A stretch of 64,000 nucleotides of DNA from Enterobacter asburiae (GTDB lineage: Bacteria > Pseudomonadota > Gammaproteobacteria > Enterobacterales > Enterobacteriaceae): assembly GCF_007035645.1 (NCBI RefSeq), contig NZ_AP019632.1:1922001-1986000 (forward strand). The letters are read 5' to 3'. The notes below the pieces were generated by a model that worked only from the letters and a program-made list of their open reading frames with translations, did not search any database and had not been told where the DNA came from. Made by a program: the position numbers and the translations under genes. Positions 9,918 through 17,515 of this stretch are shown one piece after another (position 1 is the stretch's first letter; each line of letters starts with the position of its first letter).

Positions 9918-10361
9918 ATGGAATACCTTCTCGATGATATCGACCGTCAAATTTTAGCCTGTCTGGTCGAGGATGCGCGCATGTCTTTGAAGGTGCTCAG
10001 CGGACGCATCGGTCTGACTTCCCCCAGCACGGCAGAACGCCTGAAGAGGCTGGAAGAGCGCGGTGTGATTCAGGGGTATGGCGCACGGGTGAATCTGGCG
10101 GCGCTGGGGTATACGCTGCAGGCGCTGGTGCGCGTGCGGCCTTTGCCGGGGTTGTTGCATAAGGTGGATAAGTACATTCAGGCGATGCCGGAGTGTATTG
10201 AGAGCGACAAAGTCACAGGGGAAGATTGCTTTGTGATTAGGCTGGTGGTGCGATCGATAGAGCAGCTGGATGTGCTGCTGGACGGCCTGGCGGAGCATGC
10301 CCAGTGCAATACGTCGATTGTGAAGAGTTCGCCGGTGAAGCGTCGTTTGCCAGCGATGTAG
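9918..10361 (+). CDS. Lrp/AsnC family transcriptional regulator
   Basis: A 147-residue protein with an N-terminal winged helix-turn-helix (LDDIDRQILACLVEDARMS through TSPSTAERLKRLEERGVIQGY, residues about 5-55) and a C-terminal ligand-binding RAM/AsnC domain (about 65-140). The ATG at 9918 has AGGTG seven bases upstream; a GTG at 9909 would add three residues. It is transcribed away from the EamA exporter with a 108-base gap, a common layout for an amino-acid-responsive regulator and the exporter it controls. The effector is unknown. Confidence 0.87.
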   Translation: MEYLLDDIDRQILACLVEDARMSLKVLSGRIGLTSPSTAERLKRLEERGVIQGYGARVNLAALGYTLQALVRVRPLPGLLHKVDKYIQAMPECIESDKVTGEDCFVIRLVVRSIEQLDVLLDGLAEHAQCNTSIVKSSPVKRRLPAM

Positions 10362-10362
10362 G

Positions 10363-10412
<50 letters not shown>

Positions 10413-10444
10413 GCCGGGTGGCGGCTGCGCCTTACCCGGCCTAC
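10413..10444. repeat. REP (repetitive extragenic palindromic) element
   Basis: The arms GCCGGGTGGCGGC and CCTTACCCGGCCTAC form an imperfect palindrome closely matching the enterobacterial REP consensus (GCCGGATGGCGGC, then CCTTATCCGGCCTAC). It lies at the end of the rtT repeat array, between convergent transcripts, the usual REP setting. Confidence 0.88.
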
Positions 10445-10644
10445 AAAGGCGGATTCGGTTCAGTTTTATAATGATTTTTTGGATTATTTGAAAGTGATGG
10501 TGGTGGGGGAAGGATTACTCGGCGCGTTGCGCCTCGCCCTTCGGGTCGTTGCCTGCGGCAACGCTTTCTCGCTACGCTCGAATCGAACCTTAGTCGAAGT
10601 TTCTCATCCTTCCCCGTTACGGAAATGCATGATGCCTGGTGCAA
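10441..10644 (-). CDS. Possible Tpr-like arginine-rich small ORF in the rtT repeat
   Basis: A 67-codon reading frame with a TTG start spans the distal repeat and includes the basic run [19 protein letters not shown]. The same frame stays open in the proximal repeat but lacks a recognisable start there. E. coli annotates a small arginine-rich protein, tpr, in this position of the tyrT transcript, so this may be its counterpart. Evidence for translation is weak: the start is not ATG, and the C-terminal half simply reads through the tRNA-derived bases (the PPPP run). It may instead be non-coding. Confidence 0.3.
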   Translation of the reverse strand: MHQASCISVTGKDEKLRLRFDSSVARKRCRRQRPEGRGATRRVILPPPPSLSNNPKNHYKTEPNPPL

Positions 10645-10849
10645 AAAGGAGGTTTGGATTTATTTGAAAGTGATGGTGGTGGGGGAAGGATTACTCGGCG
10701 CGTTGCGCCTCGCCCTTCGGGTCGTTGCCTGCGGCAACGCTTTCTCGCTACGCTCGAATCGAACCTTGGTCGAAGCTTCTCATCCTTCCCCGTTACGGAA
10801 ATGCATGATGCCTGGTGCGAACAGAGGGTTTAGCGTCATTTGAAGGTGA
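10498..10849 (-). repeat. Two 176-bp rtT-like repeats downstream of tRNA-Tyr
   Basis: Two direct repeats, 10498-10673 and 10674-10849, each begin (plus strand) with the same 19 bases TGGTGGTGGGGGAAGGATT, the complement of the last 19 bases of the adjacent tRNA-Tyr. The period is exactly 176 bases between the three occurrences (10498, 10674, 10850). The copies are nearly identical, diverging mainly in the last 35 bases. Each also holds GAATCGAACC (10580-10589 and 10756-10765), resembling a tRNA T-arm. E. coli tyrT has comparable 178-bp repeats giving the rtT RNA and the tiny protein Tpr. Here the array would be transcribed with the tRNA on the minus strand. Confidence 0.92.
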
Positions 10850-10934
<85 letters not shown>

Positions 10935-10982
10935 ACGGGGTAATGCTTTTTGACTTACCTGCTTCTGCTGGAAGCGGGGCGC

Positions 10983-11010
10983 ATCATATCAAATGAGACG
11001 CCCCTGTAAA
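10983..11010 (-). promoter_or_regulatory. tRNA-Tyr stable RNA promoter
   Basis: On the minus strand, TTTACA (-35, complement of 11005-11010) is 16 bases from TATGAT (-10, complement of 10983-10988). It is followed by the GC-rich discriminator GCGCCCCGC, the hallmark of stringently controlled stable RNA promoters. It lies about 50 bases before the mature tRNA 5' end. Confidence 0.88.
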
Positions 11011-11091
11011 GCATTCCTTTAGGTAAATGAAGCTGTTTGCCTGCTTTTTATCCGTAAAGGCGCAAAGCTAATCAATTCATTTTCCGAAAGA

Positions 11092-11934
11092 TTAAAGAAT
11101 GATGGTTCTGTTGCCGTAGACAAAGACACGCTGCGCCAGCACCTGATACAGCGCACGACTGAGCACGTTCTTCTCAACGTCACGCCCTGCACGCATCATG
11201 TCCTCGGCCGTGTAGGTGTGGTCCACGTGAATCACGTCCTGCATGATGATTGGACCTTCGTCCAGGTTGTCATTCACGTAGTGCGCGGTCGCACCGATGA
11301 TCTTCACGCCGCGCTCGTAGGCCTGGTGGTAGGGACGCGCACCAATAAAGGCCGGCAGGAACGAGTGGTGAATGTTGATGATCTTGTTCGGGAAACGCGC
11401 CACGAAGGATGGCGTTAACACGCGCATGTATTTCGCCAGCACCACGTAGTCCGGGTTATGCGCTTCAATGGCCTGCGCCATCAGATCGTCGTGTTCTTCA
11501 CGGGTATGGCCTTCGTGGCTCACCAGCTCGAACGGAATATCAAAACGCTCGACCAGCGTGCGCAGCGTCTCATGGTTGCCAATAACGGCAGCTATTTCCA
11601 CCTCCAGACCGCCGTAGTTTGCTTTCATCAGCAGGTCGCCCAGACAGTGTGCTTCTTTGGTCACCAGGATCACGATGCGGCGTCGACCGGCTGGGGTCAG
11701 CTCGCGCACGGAACCTTCCGGAAGCGCGCTGTCGAGATCGGCAAGCAGGGTGGTGTCGTTGAAAATACCTTCGAGTTCGGTACGCATAAAGAAGCGGCCG
11801 GTACGGTGGTCAACGAACTCGTTGTTCTGCACGATATTCAGTTCATGTTTGTAGCAAATGTTGGTAATTCGTGCGATCAGTCCTTTTTGATCGGGACAGA
11901 TGGTGCGCAGAACTTTACGTTGTAATGATTGCAT
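11092..11934 (-). CDS. purU: Formyltetrahydrofolate deformylase PurU
   Basis: A 280-residue cytosolic enzyme that hydrolyses 10-formyl-THF to formate and THF, supplying formate for PurT and balancing the one-carbon pool. The N-terminal ACT-like regulatory domain (about residues 6-85) is followed by a formyltransferase-type catalytic domain. The latter contains INIHHSFLPAF (H189, H190) and the aspartate of DNLDEGPI (D225). Length equals the family's. The gene sits between the tRNA-Tyr unit and ychJ, as in E. coli. Confidence 0.97.
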   Translation of the reverse strand: MQSLQRKVLRTICPDQKGLIARITNICYKHELNIVQNNEFVDHRTGRFFMRTELEGIFNDTTLLADLDSALPEGSVRELTPAGRRRIVILVTKEAHCLGDLLMKANYGGLEVEIAAVIGNHETLRTLVERFDIPFELVSHEGHTREEHDDLMAQAIEAHNPDYVVLAKYMRVLTPSFVARFPNKIINIHHSFLPAFIGARPYHQAYERGVKIIGATAHYVNDNLDEGPIIMQDVIHVDHTYTAEDMMRAGRDVEKNVLSRALYQVLAQRVFVYGNRTIIL

Positions 11935-11980
11935 CGCCGGGAAATCCTGTTTGTATTTGCGAAGTCTGGGTTGTCAGGCA

Positions 11981-12439
11981 TTACTGCCCGCAACACTTTT
12001 TAAATTTTTTACCTGAACCACACGGGCAGGGATCGTTACGACCAAACTGTGGGCGCGTTCCGTCAATATAATACCACTGCCCGCTTTCCTTTAAGAACCG
12101 GGAACGCTCGATAATGGCACCAGGTTTATTATTCTCGGTAAAACGAGCAACAAAGCTGACGTAACCTTCATCCACATGACTGCCCGTTGAGGATTCATAG
12201 ACGGTAAGGCCGAGCCACTGCGTGTTCGCGAAGCCGGCTTCGATGTCCTGTCTGAATTCGGCAGCGTGGCAGGAGGGATGCCAGGTTTTAATCAGGTAGT
12301 CTGCGTCTTTGATCACAAAAGCAGTGTAACGTGAACGCATGAGGTGTGACGGGTCTGGTGCAACCTGATCGCCAGACAGATATCGCTGGCAACATAGGCT
12401 ATACTCCAGAGCGCTACCACAAGGGCAGAGTTGAGACAC
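11981..12439 (-). CDS. ychJ: SEC-C motif protein YchJ
   Basis: A 152-residue protein of the UPF0225 family. It has a cysteine-rich SEC-C type zinc motif at each end: [16 protein letters not shown] at the N-terminus and [13 protein letters not shown] at the C-terminus, flanking an NTF2-like core. Function is not established. I chose the GTG at 12439, preceded by AGGAAGAG, because it gives the family length and N-terminus; an ATG extension to 12490 lacks family support. It is divergent from rssA. Confidence 0.92.
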   Translation of the reverse strand: MSQLCPCGSALEYSLCCQRYLSGDQVAPDPSHLMRSRYTAFVIKDADYLIKTWHPSCHAAEFRQDIEAGFANTQWLGLTVYESSTGSHVDEGYVSFVARFTENNKPGAIIERSRFLKESGQWYYIDGTRPQFGRNDPCPCGSGKKFKKCCGQ

Positions 12440-12553
12440 GATTCTCTTCCTGGAACAAATAATAAAGGCGTAAAACGCTTCGGGTAGCACTATGTTAACT
12501 GAGCTGTTGCGTTGACGCTATGTCAGGAATCCAGGGGAAGTAAAACAGGGCTA

Positions 12554-13456
12554 ATGAGAAAGGTTAAAATTGGACTGGCGCTGGGCTCAGGTGCAGCCCG
12601 GGGATGGTCACACATCGGCGTGATTAATGCCTTAAACAAGATGGGCATTAACGTAGATATTGTCGCAGGTTGTTCAATAGGATCGCTTGTCGGCTCCGCC
12701 TACGCGTGCGGGAAGCTTCCGGAACTCGAGACCTGGGTGCGTTCCTTCAGTTACTGGGACGTCCTGCGTCTGATGGACCTCTCGTGGCAGCGTGGTGGGC
12801 TGTTGCGCGGCGAACGCGTCTTTAACCAGTTCCGCCAGGTTATGCCTCTCGAAGACTTCACTGATTGTCAGATGCCCTTTGGCGCCGTCGCGACGAACCT
12901 CAGCACAGGACGCGAACTGTGGTTAACCGAAGGGGATATCCATCTTGCCGTGCGCGCCTCCTGCAGTATGCCGGGGCTCATGGCACCTGTCCCACACAAC
13001 GGTTACTGGCTTGTCGACGGTGGCGTTGTAAACCCGGTTCCCATCTCTCTGACCCGTGCAATGGGGGCGGATATCGTAATTGCCGTCGACCTGCAGCACG
13101 ACGCCCACCTGATGCAACAGGACCTCATGCCGGTCAATCTCCAGAGCGAAGATGCCGAGGGCGAGAAGCTGGCCTGGCATGAGCGCCTGCGCGGTAGAAT
13201 CGGGCGTATGGCCGCGCGACGCTCGGTTACCGCGCCGACGGCGATAGAAATCATGACCACGTCAATCCAGGTACTGGAGAATCGCCTTAAGCGCAATCGT
13301 ATGGCAGGCGATCCGCCAGATATTCTTATTCAGCCTTACTGTCCGCAAATCTCTACTCTTGATTTCCATCGGGCTGAGGCCGCCATCGCAGCGGGCTCGT
13401 TAGCCGTCGAAAAGAAAATGGACGAATTGTTGCCTTTTGTGCAAACAGCACGTTAA
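12554..13456 (+). CDS. rssA: Patatin-like phospholipase family protein RssA
   Basis: A 300-residue patatin-like protein with the oxyanion motif GSGAARG (about 11-17), the nucleophile elbow GCSIG (S41) and the catalytic-dyad aspartate in VDGG (D155). The lipase dyad is therefore intact, but no physiological substrate is known. It precedes rssB by 91 bases on the same strand; K-12 has the same pair. The ATG at 12554 fits the family N-terminus MRKxKIGLALGSG; an upstream in-frame start near 12512 is less likely. Confidence 0.93.
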   Translation: MRKVKIGLALGSGAARGWSHIGVINALNKMGINVDIVAGCSIGSLVGSAYACGKLPELETWVRSFSYWDVLRLMDLSWQRGGLLRGERVFNQFRQVMPLEDFTDCQMPFGAVATNLSTGRELWLTEGDIHLAVRASCSMPGLMAPVPHNGYWLVDGGVVNPVPISLTRAMGADIVIAVDLQHDAHLMQQDLMPVNLQSEDAEGEKLAWHERLRGRIGRMAARRSVTAPTAIEIMTTSIQVLENRLKRNRMAGDPPDILIQPYCPQISTLDFHRAEAAIAAGSLAVEKKMDELLPFVQTAR

Positions 13457-13547
13457 GCACCTTTTTTTGACTACTTCAGCAAAATCTGACAGGCGATAGT
13501 GCCGATCGCATGCCACTATTTAGTTACTGTCAGCCAGGGGAGGAACC

Positions 13548-14561
13548 ATGACGCAGCCATTGGCCGGAAAACACATTTTGATTGTTGAAGACGAGCCCGT
13601 TTTCCGATCGCTACTGGATTCGTGGTTATCCTCGCTGGGAGCAATCACTTCACTGGCTGAAGATGGTATCGACGCCCTGGAAAAAATGATCAGCATTACG
13701 CCCGATTTAATGATTTGCGACATTGAGATGCCGCGCATGAACGGGCTGAAGCTGGTTGAACATCTGCGTAACGAAGGCAACCAGACGCCGATTCTGGTGA
13801 TCTCTGCCACAGAGAATATGGCGGATATCGCCAAAGCATTGCGACTCGGTGTCCAGGATATTCTGCTTAAACCGGTCAAGGATCTGAACCGGCTGCGAGA
13901 AACGGTCTTAGCGTGCCTTTATCCGAATATGTTTAATTCCCGGGTAGAGGAAGAGGAGCGTCTTTTCCAGGACTGGGATGCCCTGGTGAGTGATCCTCCT
14001 GCTGCGGCGAAACTGTTGCAAGAACTTCAGCCACCCGTACAGCAAACTATTTCACACTGCCGCGTAAATTATCGTCAGCTGGTAGCGGCTGACCAGCCGG
14101 GACTGGTACTGGATATCGCACCTTTATCTGATTCCGACCTTGCGTTTTATTCTCTGGATGTCACCCGGGCAGGGGATAATGGCGTATTAGCCGCGTTACT
14201 TCTTCGTGCGCTTTTTAATGGTTTGCTGCAGGAACAGTTATCGCATCAGGGACAACGGCTGCCGGAGTTAGGCAGTTTGCTCAAACAGGTAAACCAGCTT
14301 TTTCGCCAGGCTAATTTGCCCGGACAGTTCCCGCTGCTGGTCGGCTATTACCACAGCGGTTTAAAGAATCTGATCCTCGTTTCAGCAGGTCTCAACGCTT
14401 CACTGAATACCGGTGAACATCATATTCAGGTGAGTAACGGTGTTCCGCTTGGGACATTGGGTACGGCGTATCTGAATCAAATTAGCCACCGCTGTTCCTC
14501 CTGGCAGTGCCAAATTTGGGGCACCGGGGGACGGCTACGCTTAATGTTGTCCACGGAATAA
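13548..14561 (+). CDS. rssB: RpoS degradation adaptor RssB (response regulator)
   Basis: A 337-residue adaptor that binds sigma S and delivers it to ClpXP. The N-terminal receiver domain has its acidic pocket in EDEP, the phosphoacceptor D58 in MICDIEMPRMNG and the switch lysine K108 in LLKPV. The C-terminal half (about 140-337) is the PP2C-like pseudophosphatase effector domain. The start has a strong ribosome site, GGGGAGGAACC. It controls entry into and exit from the RpoS response. Confidence 0.97.
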   Translation: MTQPLAGKHILIVEDEPVFRSLLDSWLSSLGAITSLAEDGIDALEKMISITPDLMICDIEMPRMNGLKLVEHLRNEGNQTPILVISATENMADIAKALRLGVQDILLKPVKDLNRLRETVLACLYPNMFNSRVEEEERLFQDWDALVSDPPAAAKLLQELQPPVQQTISHCRVNYRQLVAADQPGLVLDIAPLSDSDLAFYSLDVTRAGDNGVLAALLLRALFNGLLQEQLSHQGQRLPELGSLLKQVNQLFRQANLPGQFPLLVGYYHSGLKNLILVSAGLNASLNTGEHHIQVSNGVPLGTLGTAYLNQISHRCSSWQCQIWGTGGRLRLMLSTE

Positions 14562-14761
14562 GCAATTGGATCTTAATTTTAAGATTGCTTTACCTGTGTT
14601 TTACGGGGAGTGCTACTATCGCTGCCCAGATTCATGCGTATTTGTCCTAATTGATCGGCAACGCGTTCTTTTCAGACCCGGACTGCGGGGCGAGGCTGAT
14701 ATACTCAACGCGTTATTTATTGCATAAAAGTTCAAAACTTGAACAGCTCAGGAGAATTTGA

Positions 14762-15670
14762 ATGGCTGCCCTAAATTCGAAAGTCAGAAAGGCCGTCATC
14801 CCGGTAGCGGGATTGGGGACCAGGATGTTACCAGCAACTAAGGCAATTCCTAAAGAGATGCTGCCTCTGGTTGATAAGCCATTAATCCAGTATGTCGTTA
14901 ATGAATGTATCGCAGCCGGCATCACTGAAATTGTGCTGGTTACGCATTCATCAAAAAACTCTATCGAAAACCATTTCGATACAAGCTTTGAACTTGAAGC
15001 CATGCTGGAAAAACGTGTTAAGCGTCAGCTGTTAGAAGAAGTTCAGTCTATTTGCCCGCCACACGTTACCATTATGCAGGTTCGTCAGGGTCTGGCTAAA
15101 GGTCTGGGCCACGCTGTGATGTGTGCACATCCTGTTGTAGGTGATGAGCCTGTAGCGGTAATTCTGCCTGACGTAATTCTGGACGAATACGAATCCGATC
15201 TTTCTCAGGATAACCTGGCAGAGATGATCAAACGTTTCGACGAAACCGGTAGCAGCCAGATTATGGTTGAGCCTGTTGACGACGTGACGGCATACGGTGT
15301 GGTTGACTGCAAAGGCGTTAACCTTGAGCCGGGCGAAAGCGTGCCAATGGTTGGCGTGGTAGAGAAGCCTAAAGCCGACGTAGCGCCTTCAAACCTGGCC
15401 GTTGTAGGTCGCTATGTCCTGAGCGCTGAAATCTGGCCTCTGCTGGCGAAAACGCCTCCAGGAGCGGGTGATGAGATTCAGCTGACGGATGCCATTGATA
15501 TGCTGATCGAGAAAGAGACCGTTGAGGCTTACCATATGAAAGGTAAGAGCCATGACTGCGGTAATAAGCTTGGTTATATGCAGGCGTTCGTTGAATATGG
15601 TATTCGCCACAATACTCTTGGTGAAGAATTTAAAACCTGGCTCAAAGAGAGCGTAGGTATTAAGAAATAA
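14762..15670 (+). CDS. galU: UTP-glucose-1-phosphate uridylyltransferase GalU
   Basis: A 302-residue cytosolic enzyme that makes UDP-glucose from UTP and glucose-1-phosphate, feeding LPS core, osmoregulated periplasmic glucans, trehalose and galactose use. The nucleotide-binding signature [17 protein letters not shown] lies near residues 18-34. Length and sequence match E. coli GalU closely. The 200 bases upstream hold a possible -10, TACTAT (14614-14619), but no clear -35. Confidence 0.98.
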   Translation: MAALNSKVRKAVIPVAGLGTRMLPATKAIPKEMLPLVDKPLIQYVVNECIAAGITEIVLVTHSSKNSIENHFDTSFELEAMLEKRVKRQLLEEVQSICPPHVTIMQVRQGLAKGLGHAVMCAHPVVGDEPVAVILPDVILDEYESDLSQDNLAEMIKRFDETGSSQIMVEPVDDVTAYGVVDCKGVNLEPGESVPMVGVVEKPKADVAPSNLAVVGRYVLSAEIWPLLAKTPPGAGDEIQLTDAIDMLIEKETVEAYHMKGKSHDCGNKLGYMQAFVEYGIRHNTLGEEFKTWLKESVGIKK

Positions 15671-15690
15671 GCCACGGTTAGATATGTCCG

Positions 15691-15722
15691 AAACCGGTGA
15701 GGCGCTGCCCACCGGTTTTTTT
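15691..15722 (+). terminator. galU terminator
   Basis: Stem AAACCGGTG (15691-15699) pairs with CACCGGTTT (15710-15718), with the T run continuing to 15722. Confidence 0.92.
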
Positions 15723-15826
15723 GTGCCCTAAACACTTCCAAAACCTGTCTCAAAGTACAGTTATTAAAATTGCCAAATAATGCTTTATGACAGAGTGTAA
15801 GGGGATGTTTGCGACAAATTTAGGTT

Positions 15827-15854
15827 AAAAAAAATCCCGCATTACGCGGGATTT
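15827..15854 (-). terminator. hns terminator
   Basis: The inverted repeat AAATCCCGC (15832-15840) and GCGGGATTT (15846-15854) has an eight-A run on its left. Read on the minus strand this becomes a stem followed by T residues, 17 bases after the hns stop. Confidence 0.9.
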
Positions 15855-15871
15855 TTCTGAATACGGCTGGA

Positions 15872-16285
15872 TTAATCCTTGATCAGGAAGTCGTCCAGCT
15901 GTTTACCTTGTTCGTCCATGGCTTTCTTGATAACAGCAGGAGTGCGGCCCTGGCCAGTCCAGGTTTTAGTTTCGCCGTTCTCATCAACGTAGCTATATTT
16001 AGCAGGACGAGCAGCACGCTTGGCTTTAGTACCGGTTTTAGCTGCAGCCATGCTGTTCAGCAATTCATTTGGATCGATACCATCAGCAATCAGCATTTCA
16101 CGATATTGCTGCAGTTTACGAGTACGTTCTTCGATTTCAGCGGCAGCTGCGCTTTCTTCTTCGCGACGTTCATTAACTACAACTTCTAATTTTTCCAGCA
16201 TTTCTTCAAGCGTTTCGAGGGTGCATTCTCTTGCCTGCGCACGAAGAGTACGGATGTTGTTCAGAATTTTAAGTGCTTCGCTCAT
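15872..16285 (-). CDS. hns: DNA-binding nucleoid protein H-NS
   Basis: A 137-residue global silencer that oligomerises on AT-rich curved DNA. The N-terminal coiled-coil oligomerisation region spans about residues 1-80. The C-terminal DNA-binding domain contains [21 protein letters not shown], with the minor-groove QGR hook. The ATG at 16285 gives the exact family length; the longer frame to 16342 runs through the promoter and is rejected. It is expressed as a single gene between convergent galU and divergent tdk. Confidence 0.98.
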   Translation of the reverse strand: MSEALKILNNIRTLRAQARECTLETLEEMLEKLEVVVNERREEESAAAAEIEERTRKLQQYREMLIADGIDPNELLNSMAAAKTGTKAKRAARPAKYSYVDENGETKTWTGQGRTPAVIKKAMDEQGKQLDDFLIKD

Positions 16286-16329
16286 TGTAGTAATCTCAAA
16301 CTTATAATGGGGGGTGGTTTGTTGACCTA

Positions 16330-16358
16330 ATAATAGAGCCATAAATTCAGTTGTGCAA
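16330..16358 (-). promoter_or_regulatory. hns promoter
   Basis: On the minus strand TTGCAC (complement of 16353-16358) is separated by 17 bases from TATTAT (complement of 16330-16335). This places transcription start about 35-40 bases before the hns ATG. The rest of the 549-base hns-tdk gap (16286-16834) is AT-rich. Apart from this and the tdk promoter I recognise no gene in it. Confidence 0.75.
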
Positions 16359-16782
16359 TAGCCAGGAATGTAAGGAATTCAAAAAATACTAAATAATGCC
16401 GCTATTATTAATTACGCTAACTTAAATTTCATCACCCAACAGTCTCGTTTGTTATCAGCTAACCCGGCTGGACCCGGTCGATTGCCTCTTTTTTTTGTGA
16501 CATTTACCGCAGGAATTATAGTTGCGGCGGAGAAATATCAGCCTTTTGTATTAGTTCCCCACCGTGATGTTAAGACTGAAATAGTTAATAAATAGTGAAT
16601 TTTAATGAACGGCGATTCCACTATAAAATGCAGTGTTATGTTTGGCTAAACATATAACATATTGGCCAGGCTGAGGGAGTTTACTTCATGTTTTAGCGGG
16701 TTATTTTCATGAAAAGAAGGTTGTGAACTCCGCGCTGAAACGCTTCCTCTGTGTGCTACATCGCTGATGACCAGACAAATTA

Positions 16783-16791
16783 TGGTACAAT
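16783..16791 (+). promoter_or_regulatory. tdk promoter, extended -10
   Basis: TGGTACAAT carries an extended -10 (TG, one base, TACAAT at 16786-16791). No good -35 is visible, which is normal for extended -10 promoters. It lies about 43 bases before the tdk ATG. Confidence 0.6.
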
Positions 16792-16834
16792 GAATCATCG
16801 GGAATATTACACATTGATTAGGGTTTTACGGCCA

Positions 16835-17449
16835 ATGGCACAACTTTATTTCTACTATTCGGCAATGAATGCCGGGAAATCCACCGCGTTGCTGCAATCC
16901 TCGTACAATTACCAGGAGCGCGGGATGCGTACCGTTGTTTATACGGCTGAAATTGACGATCGCTTTGGCGCAGGGAAGGTGAGCTCCAGAATAGGGCTCT
17001 CGTCGCCTGCCAGACTGTTTAACCCGAAAACCGATCTATATGAGGACATTCGTACAGAACATGCTTTGCAGCCCATTCACTGTGTTCTGGTAGATGAGAG
17101 CCAGTTTCTGACGCGTGAACAGGTTCATGCCCTTTCAGAGGTGGTTGATGAGCTCGATATTCCCGTGCTGTGTTACGGCCTGCGTACGGATTTCCGCGGT
17201 GAGCTCTTTGCTGGTAGCCAGTATTTGCTTGCCTGGTCGGATAAGCTTGTCGAATTGAAAACAATCTGCTTCTGCGGTCGAAAAGCCAGCATGGTGCTTC
17301 GTCTTGACCAGGCCGGGAAACCTTATGCAGATGGCGAGCAGGTGGTTATAGGCGGTAATGAACGCTATGTTTCAGTCTGTCGTAAGCATTATAAAGAAGC
17401 GTTGTCTGTAGGCTCGCTGACGGCGATTCAACACGACAACAGGAAATAA
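16835..17449 (+). CDS. tdk: Thymidine kinase Tdk
   Basis: A 204-residue type II thymidine kinase of the pyrimidine salvage pathway. It has the Walker A loop SAMNAGKST (about 9-17), the LVDESQFL Walker B segment, and the structural zinc site with CFCGRKA and a later CRK. The ATG at 16835 gives the family length; an upstream in-frame ATG at 16751 precedes the likely promoter and is rejected. Confidence 0.97.
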   Translation: MAQLYFYYSAMNAGKSTALLQSSYNYQERGMRTVVYTAEIDDRFGAGKVSSRIGLSSPARLFNPKTDLYEDIRTEHALQPIHCVLVDESQFLTREQVHALSEVVDELDIPVLCYGLRTDFRGELFAGSQYLLAWSDKLVELKTICFCGRKASMVLRLDQAGKPYADGEQVVIGGNERYVSVCRKHYKEALSVGSLTAIQHDNRK

Positions 17450-17472
17450 CGCCAGCCTTGTTATACAGACAT

Positions 17473-17502
17473 AAAAAAACCCGCCATAAAGGCGGGTTTT
17501 TT
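17473..17502. terminator. Bidirectional terminator between tdk and adhE
   Basis: AAAACCCGCC (17476-17485), loop ATAAA, and GGCGGGTTTT (17491-17500) form a stem with an A run on the left and a T run on the right. It can end both the rightward tdk and leftward adhE transcripts. Confidence 0.9.
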
Positions 17503-17515
17503 CTTCTGCTTTCAA

